From positions 1-12,081 of the forward strand of contig DAOVXU010000031.1 of NCBI GenBank assembly GCA_030635995.1: a stretch of DNA of 12,081 nucleotides. Direction: 5' to 3'. The translations under genes were made by a program, and so were the position numbers. The notes beneath the pieces are model-generated. The model searched no databases. It had not been told where the DNA came from and was given only the letters and a program-made list of their open reading frames with translations. Shown here in pieces: positions 1 through 6,757 of the stretch. Within the stretch, counting starts at the first letter, position 1; every line of letters begins with the position of its first letter. Source of the stretch: Arcobacter sp. (GTDB taxonomy: Bacteria > Campylobacterota > Campylobacteria > Campylobacterales > Arcobacteraceae).

Positions 1-1
1 T

Positions 2-973
2 GCTTCTCAAGGATTAGCTTTAATGATAGAGGTTCTTTATCAAGCATCAGGGATGAGAATGCCAGTTGTTTTATGTCTAATCAATAGAGCATTAGCTGCA
101 CCATTAAATGTAAATGGAGATCATTCAGATTTATACCTTACAGGTCAATCTGGATGGATTTCGATTGATGCTTGTAATCCACAAGAAGCTTATGATTTAA
201 CTTTATGTGCATTTAAAATTGCAGAACATAAAGATGTAAGACTTCCAGTTATTGCAAATCAAGATGGATTTATGACATCACATACTGCACAAAATGTTAT
301 CCCTTTAAGTGATGAGGTTGCTGGAGATTTTGTAGGTGAGTATTTAGAAGTTAATTCATTATTAAATTTTGATACACCTGTAACTCATGGTGTTCAAACA
401 GAATCTGATTGGCATATGGAGCATAAAGCAAAACAAAATGATGCTATGATGAAATCTCCAAAAGTTATTGAAGAAGTATTTGCCGAATTTGAAAAAATTT
501 CTGGTAGAAAATATAATATGATTGAGCAATATAAACTTGAAGATGCTGATGTTGTTATTGTATGTTTAGGTACAACATTTGAAACTGCTCAAATTGCTTG
601 TGATAATATGAGAGCAAAAGGTATCAAAGCTGGTATTTTAATGCCTCGTGTATTTAGACCAACTAGAGTTGAACAATTAGCTTCAATGTTACAAAATGCT
701 AAAGCGATTGTATGTATGGATAGATCAGCACCAGGTGGACAACTAGGACAACTATTCCAAGATGTATCATCTTCACTTATCAATACGCCAGCAAGACCAC
801 TTATGAGTGATATTATTTATGGACTTGGAGGTAGAGATATGACTGTTGTTGAACTTGAAGAGATTTATACAGTTGCACAAGATGAAGTAAATGCTGGAAA
901 ACTTAATGGATCTATCCAAAGATGGGTAGGTGTAAGAGGTCCAGAACTTAAATACTATACAGAAGGAAGATAA
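2..973 (+). CDS. porA: Pyruvate:ferredoxin oxidoreductase, alpha subunit (PorA), 5' end missing
   Basis: This is the C-terminal part (323 residues) of the alpha subunit of the multi-subunit pyruvate:ferredoxin (or flavodoxin) oxidoreductase. The cytoplasmic enzyme oxidises pyruvate with CoA to acetyl-CoA and CO2 and passes electrons to ferredoxin or flavodoxin. The open frame runs into the window edge. The first in-frame ATG, at 23, lies inside the conserved domain (ASQGLALMIEVLYQASGMR), so it is not the start. Family members have about 400 residues, so roughly 80 are missing. Visible family signatures are the GDHSD segment with the following SGWI stretch (pyruvate-binding domain I), and a transketolase-C-like domain II around the stretch VVIVCLGTTFETAQIA. 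The stop is one base before the porB start, so the two are translated from one mRNA. The gamma and delta subunit genes would be expected upstream, outside the window. Identification is firm; 2-oxoacid preference is taken from the family. Confidence 0.93.
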   Translation, partial: ASQGLALMIEVLYQASGMRMPVVLCLINRALAAPLNVNGDHSDLYLTGQSGWISIDACNPQEAYDLTLCAFKIAEHKDVRLPVIANQDGFMTSHTAQNVIPLSDEVAGDFVGEYLEVNSLLNFDTPVTHGVQTESDWHMEHKAKQNDAMMKSPKVIEEVFAEFEKISGRKYNMIEQYKLEDADVVIVCLGTTFETAQIACDNMRAKGIKAGILMPRVFRPTRVEQLASMLQNAKAIVCMDRSAPGGQLGQLFQDVSSSLINTPARPLMSDIIYGLGGRDMTVVELEEIYTVAQDEVNAGKLNGSIQRWVGVRGPELKYYTEGR

Positions 974-974
974 G

Positions 975-1964
975 ATGGGTTGTAGTTTAATTGGTGGCGG
1001 ATGTTTGCCACAAGGAAATAAAGAGATTAAAAACTTAAAATCTTTCTCAACAGCTGCTGAGAGATTTGAAGGTGCTCATGTACTTTGTCCAGGTTGTGCT
1101 CACTCTATTATTGTTAGAGAGATTTTAAATGCAACTAATGATAACTTAGTAGTTTCAGCATCAACAGGTTGTCTTGAAGTTTGTACTGCTGTATATCCTC
1201 ATACATCTTGGGATTGTTCTTGGATACATATTGGATTTGAAAATAGTTCAACAGCAATTGCAGGTGCAGAGGCAGCTAATAAAGCTTTAAGAAATAAAGG
1301 TAGAATATCTGCGGATACTCCTGAAGCTAAGTTTGTAGCATTTGGTGGAGATGGTTCAACTTATGATATTGGTTTCCAATGGATATCTGGTTGTTTTGAA
1401 AGAGGACATAATATGATGTATGTTTGTCTTGACAATGAAGTTTATGCAAATACAGGGGGACAGAGAAGTTCATCTACACCAATTGGTGCTAGTGCTACAA
1501 CTACTCCTGCTGGATCTGTATCTTATGGAGAGAAAAAACATAAAAAAGATATGATGTCAATTATGGCTGCACATGGTGCTCCATATGTTGCTCAAATTGC
1601 TCCAAATAAATGGAAGGATATGGTTAAGAAAATTCAAAAAGGGTTTGATGCAAATGGACCTGTGTATATAAATGCTATGTCTGCTTGTACAACTGAGTGG
1701 AAATTTCCGATTCATCAAACAATTGAAGTTTCTGATTTAGCTACAGATTCATTAGTATTTCCATTGTATGAGATCATTGAAGGTAGAGAATTAAATATTA
1801 CATATAGACCAAAAAATATAGTTTCTGTTAGAGATTATCTTGGTGTTCAAGGTAGATTTAAACATCTATTTAAACCTGAATTTGAGCATATTATTGCTGA
1901 AAAACAAAAAATTGTAGATAGAGATTGGGAATATTTACAACGAAGAGAGGAAGCAAGAGTATAG
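975..1964 (+). CDS. porB: Pyruvate:ferredoxin oxidoreductase, beta subunit (PorB)
   Basis: This is the thiamine-diphosphate-binding beta subunit (329 residues) that works with PorA. The ThDP/Mg motif is seen as GDG at 125-127, followed by the LDNEVYANTGGQ stretch around 152-163. The cysteines expected to hold the proximal [4Fe-4S] cluster are C38 and C41 (CPGC), C66 and C238. The 25-residue step from C41 to C66 fits the spacing known for pyruvate:ferredoxin oxidoreductases. The ATG lies one base after the porA stop and behind a purine-rich AGAAGGAAG ribosome site, and no other ATG lies before the conserved region, so the start is well supported. The N-terminus carries a short glycine/cysteine stretch (C3, C10 in GCSLIGGGC) before the conserved domain. 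It is probably the last gene of the por operon, since a 197-base structured spacer follows. Confidence 0.95.
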   Translation: MGCSLIGGGCLPQGNKEIKNLKSFSTAAERFEGAHVLCPGCAHSIIVREILNATNDNLVVSASTGCLEVCTAVYPHTSWDCSWIHIGFENSSTAIAGAEAANKALRNKGRISADTPEAKFVAFGGDGSTYDIGFQWISGCFERGHNMMYVCLDNEVYANTGGQRSSSTPIGASATTTPAGSVSYGEKKHKKDMMSIMAAHGAPYVAQIAPNKWKDMVKKIQKGFDANGPVYINAMSACTTEWKFPIHQTIEVSDLATDSLVFPLYEIIEGRELNITYRPKNIVSVRDYLGVQGRFKHLFKPEFEHIIAEKQKIVDRDWEYLQRREEARV

Positions 1965-1965
1965 A

Positions 1966-2070
1966 TTGTTGCCGTAAACACGGCGAATAAATACTTTTTT
2001 TACTTTAGTCATTTACTAAAGTAAACTCTTGTCGTAAAGAAAAGAATTTATTCTTGGTTTACGACAACAA
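1966..2070. repeat. Nested inverted repeats with competing pairings after porB
   Basis: A 105-base palindromic element begins two bases after the porB stop codon. The outer arms 1966-1979 and 2057-2070 pair over 14 positions with one mismatch (C1972/A2064). Inside them 1985-1992 pairs with 2046-2053 (8 bp), and 1999-2009 pairs with 2015-2025 (11 bp, 5-nt loop). Two alternatives compete. The segment 2029-2038 (TTGTCGTAAA) is a near copy of the left arm and pairs perfectly with 2058-2067, extended inside by 2042-2047 with 2050-2055. In addition, GCCGT at 1971-1975 pairs with ACGGC at 1980-1984 around an AAAC loop. A TTTT run follows 2070, so one job may be termination of the por transcript. A dispersed intergenic repeat is the other main reading. 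The pairings are read directly from the sequence; the function is not known. Confidence 0.75.
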
Positions 2071-2100
2071 TTTTCATTTAAATACTTAGTTATATTCTCA

Positions 2101-2126
2101 AAAGTTAAAACTACACTTTTAACTTT
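2101..2126. repeat. AT-rich hairpin in the porB downstream spacer, possible terminator
   Basis: A perfect 10-bp stem (AAAGTTAAAA with TTTTAACTTT) closes a 6-nt loop, CTACAC, and is followed by ATATTTT on the plus strand. The stem holds only one G-C pair, so it would be weak as an intrinsic terminator. It lies 35 bases before the next gene and could instead overlap that gene's promoter region. Confidence 0.4.
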
Positions 2127-2161
2127 ATATTTTCCTCAAACTATTTTGATATTATTTCATT

Positions 2162-2623
2162 ATGAAAAAAACAATACTAACTTTAACAACACTTGCTACA
2201 CTTGCTTTTGGGTCTATATCTGTAAATGATAATATGGGTAATTTTTCATCTATTGATCAATTTGATAAGGTACATACAGTTACCACTTCAACTAAGCAGA
2301 TGATTTTTGCTTTTAAGAAAGCTTCTGGACATACTATGAAAGAATTTCTTGGTACTAAGCCTATAGATTATTTAACATCAAAAAATATTTTATTTGTTGC
2401 TGATGTATCTGCTATGCCTACTATTATTCAATGGTTTGCTTTACCCTCTTTAAAAGATTATCCTTTTCCTATTGTTGTATTAAATGATGATGAATTATCT
2501 GCACAATATAAAGATGAAGAGAATATTGAGAAGATTATGGTTATAATTTTAAAGAATAAAATAGTATCTGAAATAAAATATTTTAATGATACAAAAGAGT
2601 TAGAAAAATATTTAGAAAAGTAA
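2162..2623 (+). CDS. Small exported protein of unknown function, possible redoxin-like fold
   Basis: This 153-residue protein has a clear Sec signal peptide: KK at 2-3, a hydrophobic stretch to about residue 16 and likely cleavage near LAFG. The mature part would be periplasmic. I recognise no named family. The order of segments (IDQFDKVHTV, then a strand-like MIFAFKKASG, then ILFVADVSAMP, FPIVVLND and IMVIILKNKIV) resembles a thioredoxin/redoxin-like alpha/beta fold. The protein contains no cysteine, so a disulfide redox role is unlikely, and the fold assignment is tentative. The ATG has no good Shine-Dalgarno sequence (upstream TATTATTTCATT), but the signal peptide starts right there. Nine bases separate its stop from ppnP, so the two are probably co-transcribed. 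The spacer upstream holds hairpins, so this gene probably has its own promoter. Confidence 0.75.
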   Translation: MKKTILTLTTLATLAFGSISVNDNMGNFSSIDQFDKVHTVTTSTKQMIFAFKKASGHTMKEFLGTKPIDYLTSKNILFVADVSAMPTIIQWFALPSLKDYPFPIVVLNDDELSAQYKDEENIEKIMVIILKNKIVSEIKYFNDTKELEKYLEK

Positions 2624-2632
2624 AGGAAAATA

Positions 2633-2944
2633 ATGTCTAATATTAAAAATATCACAATTACAAAAGAGGCAAATATCTATTATGGTGGAAAAGTTACAAG
2701 TCGTACAATTACACTTGAAGATGGCTCAACACAATCTTTAGGGATAATGCTTCCTGGTGAGTATACATTTGGTACTCAACTTGCTGAGATTATGGAGATG
2801 ATGAGTGGTGACCTTGAAATACGGTTACCAAATGAACAGTGGAAAACATTAAATACTCCAGAAACTTTTAATGTACCTGCTAATTCATCTTTTGATTTGA
2901 AAATTAAAACTGTTACAGATTATTGTTGTAGTTATATACAATAA
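2633..2944 (+). CDS. ppnP: Pyrimidine/purine nucleoside phosphorylase (PpnP, YaiE/DUF1255 family)
   Basis: This 103-residue cupin-fold protein matches the YaiE/PpnP family, whose E. coli member phosphorolyses several purine and pyrimidine nucleosides to base plus ribose-1-phosphate in the cytoplasm. Family landmarks are the YYGGKVTSRTI segment near residue 16, the GIMLPGEYTFGT block, the MSGDLEIRLP strand, the TFNVPANSSFDL turn, and an aromatic/cysteine C-terminus (YCCSYIQ). The length is close to the usual figure of about 95. A good ribosome site (AAAGGA) precedes the ATG. It follows the exported-protein gene by nine bases. Its last 32 bases overlap the end of the minus-strand Cys-rich gene, so the two transcripts converge and could interfere. 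Confidence in the family is high; substrate range is taken from the family. Confidence 0.9.
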   Translation: MSNIKNITITKEANIYYGGKVTSRTITLEDGSTQSLGIMLPGEYTFGTQLAEIMEMMSGDLEIRLPNEQWKTLNTPETFNVPANSSFDLKIKTVTDYCCSYIQ

Positions 2945-3326
2945 CATCTTTCATTAAAAAAGACCAATCTTTAGAGAAGTTCTTTTTGATATATGGTATT
3001 TTATGGGGGATTGTACAGTTTGAACAGTTTTGATGGATAAAACCATCTTTACCTTTTTTACTACTTCCATATTTACTATCTATTTTACAATAGCTTTTTG
3101 TTTTATTAAGTCTAAATAGTGGACAAGCACATAGATAACAATTAAGTTTTTTTATATCATGGCATTTTTTATTTTCTTTATAAAGTGGACAAAAGTTTGG
3201 TTCTTTTTTTACCATATTATCAAAATCAAAATACTCTATAATCTCATCATCACTTAAATGTGAAAGTTTATTTATAATGTTTTTATGCTTAAGTGAATGA
3301 TTTTTTATCCAAGTTATATATTTCAT
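2913..3326 (-). CDS. Cys-rich small-domain protein (zf-like, probable metal binding)
   Basis: This 137-residue protein is lysine-rich with eight cysteines at positions 46, 55, 63, 66, 68, 80, 101 and 104, plus H56, H98 and H108. The order C...CH...NCYLCACPLF...C...NCSNCTIPH matches the pattern I know for the 'cysteine-rich small domain' (zf-like, PF04071), a probable metal-binding domain with no established function. The N-terminal 40 residues lie outside that domain and look helical. There is no signal peptide, so it is probably cytoplasmic. The start ATG lacks a clear ribosome site. Its 3' end overlaps the ppnP 3' end by 32 bases in the convergent direction. It is divergent from the histidine kinase across about 100 bases. 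A [4Fe-4S] or zinc site is inferred from the cysteines alone. Confidence 0.75.
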   Translation of the reverse strand: MKYITWIKNHSLKHKNIINKLSHLSDDEIIEYFDFDNMVKKEPNFCPLYKENKKCHDIKKLNCYLCACPLFRLNKTKSYCKIDSKYGSSKKGKDGFIHQNCSNCTIPHKIPYIKKNFSKDWSFLMKDVIVYNYNNNL

Positions 3327-3339
3327 ATAAAATAATAGC

Positions 3340-3357
3340 TAAATATTTAAATATTTA
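3340..3357. repeat. 18-bp perfect AT-only palindrome between divergent genes
   Basis: TAAATATTTAAATATTTA reads the same on both strands. It sits in the roughly 100-base spacer between the Cys-rich gene and the histidine kinase, where it could be an operator shared by both promoters. It consists only of A and T, so in DNA of this composition it may be a chance occurrence. The rest of the spacer is AT-rich; TATAAA at 3397-3402 is a possible -10 element for the kinase gene. Confidence 0.35.
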
Positions 3358-3428
3358 ATAGGAAAAAAAGTTCTAATAATCATACCTAATAATAAATATA
3401 AAAATTTAAGTTTACACATCTAAAAATA

Positions 3429-5390
3429 ATGCTAAAATCAGCTATGAAAAATAAAAATATCATCCTTTTTACATTGTTATTTATCTTGATGAATGGTGTT
3501 GTATTTTATATTACAGAGTTAAATAAAGAACAAAGAGTAAAAGTAGCTTTAGATAAACATCTTTATAAATTAAAAGTTCATTATGAAGTTTTATTGCATC
3601 ATCAAAAAGTATCTGCTGATGTGATAAGTAAGTCTACTATTGCTATGCCTAAAGTTATTAATATATTATCTCAAATCAAATCAACTACAACAAAAAAACA
3701 AAAAGCAATTTTAAGAGAAAAACTTTTTAATGTATTGAAAAGAAAATATGAGATGGTAAAAAAAAGGGATGTTTTACAATATCATTTTGTATTACCAGAT
3801 AATAAAACTTTTTTAAGGATGCATAAGCCTAGTAAGTTTGGTGATGATATATCTGATGTTAGGTATTCTTATAAGTGTGTAAATAAAACTAAAAAACAAG
3901 TTAGTGGATTTGAACAGGGTAAAACAACACATGCTTTTAGACATGTGTATCCAATTTTTAGTAAATCTAGCACAAGTGCGAGTGATAAAAAGAAAAATTA
4001 TTTAGGTGCTCTTGGTGTAGATTTTCCAAGTGAGGTATTACAAGATTATTTAACAAATATTGGGAAGCTACATACACATTTTTTAATACATAAAGATATT
4101 TTTAATGTAAAAGCTTGGGAGAGAAAAGATGATGACTTAAAATATCTTCAAAGTTCTGAGCATAAAGAGTATATGATAACTATGACAGATCAACATACAA
4201 AAGAGAAATGTGTTGTTCAAAATGAACTTAAATTAAAATCTATTAGATCCAAGATTGATACAAAAATATTACAAGGGAAACCTTTTAGTAGTTGTACAAT
4301 AGATGATAATAATCAAGTTGATGTATTGTCCTTTTATCCTATAAAAAATATAAAAGATAAGAAAATAGTAGCTTGGTTGGTATCTTATGAAAAGAGTGAT
4401 TTTCTCTCTATGACAATAAAAGGGGGAATGATTATAAGAATTATCTCATTTTTTGGATTGTTATTATTATTTTATTTTATATATAGAGTGGTACATCAAA
4501 AAGAGATTTTAGATATACAAGTACAAGAGAAAACAAAAGAGCTTAAACTTAAGGCAGATGACTTAGCTGAAACATATAGGGAACTTGAGGAGAGTGATGC
4601 TGAATTGCAAGAGTTAAATAGTCATCTTGAAGAGAAGATTATTATTGAAGTTGAAAAGAATAGTATGCAACAAAAACAGATAGCAGAGTCAGCAAAAATG
4701 GTACAGATGGGTGAGATGATAGGGAATATTGCACATCAATGGCGACAACCTTTATCAGTAATCTCTACATCATCTACAGGTATGTTGATGCAAAAAGAAT
4801 GTGGCATACTTTCAGATGAGTTATTTGAGAAGTATTGTAATTCTATTAATGATAATGCACAATATTTATCAAAAACAATAGATGATTTTAAAAATTATAT
4901 TAAAGGTGATAGAACACTAGAGCAATTTGATCTAAAGGATATTGTTGAACAATTTCTAAATTTAGTTGAAGCATCTATTAAAAGTAATAATTTAGATTTA
5001 ATTTTGGATATAAAAGATGATATAAAAATTGAGGGTTATCCAAATGAATTGATACAGTGCTTTATAAATATTTTTAATAATGCTAAAGATATATTAATAG
5101 AGCAAGAGGAGTGGAATAGACTATTATTTATTATCACTACACAAAAAGAAGACAATAAGGTGATCATAAAATTTAAAGATAGCGGTGGTGGAATTCCTTC
5201 TGATATTATTGATAAAATTTTTGAGCCGTATTTTACAACTAAACATCAATCCAAAGGTACAGGTTTGGGACTTCATATGACTTATAACTTAATAGTAGAA
5301 GGGATGAAAGGGACAATAAAAGTAGATAATGTAACTTATAACCATAATGGTAAAAGTTATAAGGGTGCAGAATTTACAATAGAGTTATAA
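3429..5390 (+). CDS. Membrane sensor histidine kinase with periplasmic Cache-type domain
   Basis: This 653-residue protein is an inner-membrane sensor kinase that should autophosphorylate and pass phosphate to a response regulator. Domain order: transmembrane segment at about 9-28; periplasmic sensor at 30-330 with LRMHKP (129-134), GFEQG (160-164), R171 and YLGALGVDF (191-199), which resembles the double-Cache dCache_3 family (PF14827); second transmembrane segment at 335-355; a coiled-coil linker at about 365-430; an H-box with phospho-acceptor H436 (NIAHQWRQPL); and a GHKL ATPase domain with N-box N551, G1 box DSGGG (584-588) and G2 box GTGLGL (610-615). All catalytic boxes are intact. The start is uncertain: ATG at 3444 (residue 6) would also give a normal signal anchor, and neither start has a good ribosome site. 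No response regulator gene lies beside it, so it is an orphan kinase. The ligand is unknown. Confidence 0.9.
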   Translation: MLKSAMKNKNIILFTLLFILMNGVVFYITELNKEQRVKVALDKHLYKLKVHYEVLLHHQKVSADVISKSTIAMPKVINILSQIKSTTTKKQKAILREKLFNVLKRKYEMVKKRDVLQYHFVLPDNKTFLRMHKPSKFGDDISDVRYSYKCVNKTKKQVSGFEQGKTTHAFRHVYPIFSKSSTSASDKKKNYLGALGVDFPSEVLQDYLTNIGKLHTHFLIHKDIFNVKAWERKDDDLKYLQSSEHKEYMITMTDQHTKEKCVVQNELKLKSIRSKIDTKILQGKPFSSCTIDDNNQVDVLSFYPIKNIKDKKIVAWLVSYEKSDFLSMTIKGGMIIRIISFFGLLLLFYFIYRVVHQKEILDIQVQEKTKELKLKADDLAETYRELEESDAELQELNSHLEEKIIIEVEKNSMQQKQIAESAKMVQMGEMIGNIAHQWRQPLSVISTSSTGMLMQKECGILSDELFEKYCNSINDNAQYLSKTIDDFKNYIKGDRTLEQFDLKDIVEQFLNLVEASIKSNNLDLILDIKDDIKIEGYPNELIQCFINIFNNAKDILIEQEEWNRLLFIITTQKEDNKVIIKFKDSGGGIPSDIIDKIFEPYFTTKHQSKGTGLGLHMTYNLIVEGMKGTIKVDNVTYNHNGKSYKGAEFTIEL

Positions 5391-5489
5391 ATAGGATAAT
5401 TAAAATATATATATTTAATAGTTCCCTAAATTTAATATAAAATTTATTAGATAGTTATTTACTAAATCAAAATAAAATTAGAATTTTTG

Positions 5490-5515
5490 TATAATAATAT
5501 ATATTTATACAAAGG
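5490..5515 (+). promoter_or_regulatory. Candidate promoter -10 and ribosome site for the proA unit
   Basis: TATAAT at 5490-5495 follows a T-run (TTTTTG), a layout common for sigma-70 promoters of Campylobacterota, where the -35 box is often weak. AAAGG at 5511-5515 sits six bases before the proA ATG. The -10 match is to consensus, but the surrounding spacer (5391-5521) is so AT-rich that chance matches are likely. I see nothing else in that spacer. Confidence 0.45.
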
Positions 5516-5521
5516 TCTAAA

Positions 5522-6757
5522 ATGGAAGCATTTTTAAACGACGCAAAAATAGCAAAAGGTGTTATATCAACACTTGGTGGTGATATTAAAAATAAGATTT
5601 TACATCAGATGGCAGATGCTTTAGAGAGTAGTTGTGAATTTATTATTAAGCAAAATGATAAAGATATGAAAGCAGGAGAAGAAAATAATCTTTCATCTGC
5701 TCTTATGGATAGATTACTTTTAAATGAAACTAGAGTTAAAGGTATGGCCACTGCTATTCGTGAAATCTCTGCACTTAAAGATCCAGTTGGAAGAATACTA
5801 GATGGTTGGACAACTGATACAGGGCTAAATATTCAAAAAGTTTCTGTTCCTATTGGTGTGATTGGGATTATTTATGAAAGCCGACCAAATGTTACATCTG
5901 ATACAGCTGCATTATGTTTTAAGAGTGGAAATGTTTGTATTTTAAAAGGTGGGAAAGAGGCTGAAAATAGTAATATTGCTATTGCAAAAATACTTCAAGA
6001 TGTACTTATAAACAATAATCTTCCAAAAGGTATAGTTTCACTTTTACCAGATTCTAGTCGTGAGGGTGTTGCAAATTTAATAGTTCAAGATGAATATGTT
6101 GATCTAATCATCCCTAGAGGTGGAGAGGCACTTATAAAGTTTGTAAGCAAAAATGCAAGTGTTCCTGTGGTAAAACACGATAAAGGTCTTTGTCATACTT
6201 ATATTCAAGCAGATGCTAATTTCCAAAAAGCTATTGCCGTTTGTATAAATGCAAAATGTAGAAGAGCTGGAATTTGTGGAGCGATGGAAACACTTTTAGT
6301 TGATGAAAAGATTGCATCTGAAATATTACCTAAACTTCAAGTTGCTTTTAAAAAGTATGATACAGAACTAAGAGGTTGTGAAAAAACTCAAAGTATTATA
6401 GATGTTTCTCTTGCTACAGATGAAGACTTTGATACAGAATATTTAGATAATATTTTATCAATTAAAATAGTTAAAGATACAAATGAGGCTATTGAACATA
6501 TTGGTTTGTATGGTTCAGGTCATTCTGATGCTATTATTACAGAAAATTATACTGAAGCTGAACTATTTTTAAATAGTATAGATTCTGCTTGTGTATATCT
6601 AAATGCCTCTACACAGTTTACAGATGGTGGAGAGTTTGGATTTGGTGCTGAAGTTGGAATTAGTACTAATAAACTTCATGCAAGAGGACCAATGGGACTA
6701 AATGAACTTACAACTTATAAGTTTAAAATTTTAGGAAATGGGCAGGTAAGAGGATAA
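5522..6757 (+). CDS. proA: Gamma-glutamyl phosphate reductase (ProA)
   Basis: This 411-residue cytoplasmic enzyme catalyses the second step of proline synthesis. It reduces L-glutamyl-5-phosphate with NADPH to glutamate-5-semialdehyde, which cyclises to pyrroline-5-carboxylate. It is an aldehyde-dehydrogenase-fold protein of normal family length (about 415). Signatures seen are YESRPNVTSDTAALC, the KGGKEAENSN nucleotide-binding stretch, the catalytic cysteine C252 in RRAGICGAMETLLV, and the C-terminal FGFGAEVGISTNKLHARGPMG block. AAAGG lies six bases before the ATG. The stop overlaps the next start by one base (TAATG), so the molybdoenzyme downstream is translationally coupled. proB (glutamate 5-kinase) and proC are not in this window. 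The pairing with a molybdoenzyme has no obvious metabolic reason. Confidence 0.97.
   Translation: MEAFLNDAKIAKGVISTLGGDIKNKILHQMADALESSCEFIIKQNDKDMKAGEENNLSSALMDRLLLNETRVKGMATAIREISALKDPVGRILDGWTTDTGLNIQKVSVPIGVIGIIYESRPNVTSDTAALCFKSGNVCILKGGKEAENSNIAIAKILQDVLINNNLPKGIVSLLPDSSREGVANLIVQDEYVDLIIPRGGEALIKFVSKNASVPVVKHDKGLCHTYIQADANFQKAIAVCINAKCRRAGICGAMETLLVDEKIASEILPKLQVAFKKYDTELRGCEKTQSIIDVSLATDEDFDTEYLDNILSIKIVKDTNEAIEHIGLYGSGHSDAIITENYTEAELFLNSIDSACVYLNASTQFTDGGEFGFGAEVGISTNKLHARGPMGLNELTTYKFKILGNGQVRG

Noticed and set aside
589..783. Antisense open frame of 64 codons inside porA
   Set aside because: It lies fully opposite a conserved gene, has no ribosome site and no recognisable protein features.
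1966..2070. Miniature transposon with target-site duplication
   Set aside because: The inverted ends would allow it, but I see no direct duplication flanking 1966 and 2070, so I only call it a repeat.
2458..2655. Antisense hydrophobic open frame opposite the exported-protein gene
   Set aside because: The Phe/Ile-rich product is what AT-rich coding DNA gives in antisense. The plus-strand gene with a signal peptide is far better supported.
5400..5520. Terminator for the histidine kinase gene
   Set aside because: The spacer has several short AT-only near-palindromes, but no stem with G-C pairs followed by a T-run.
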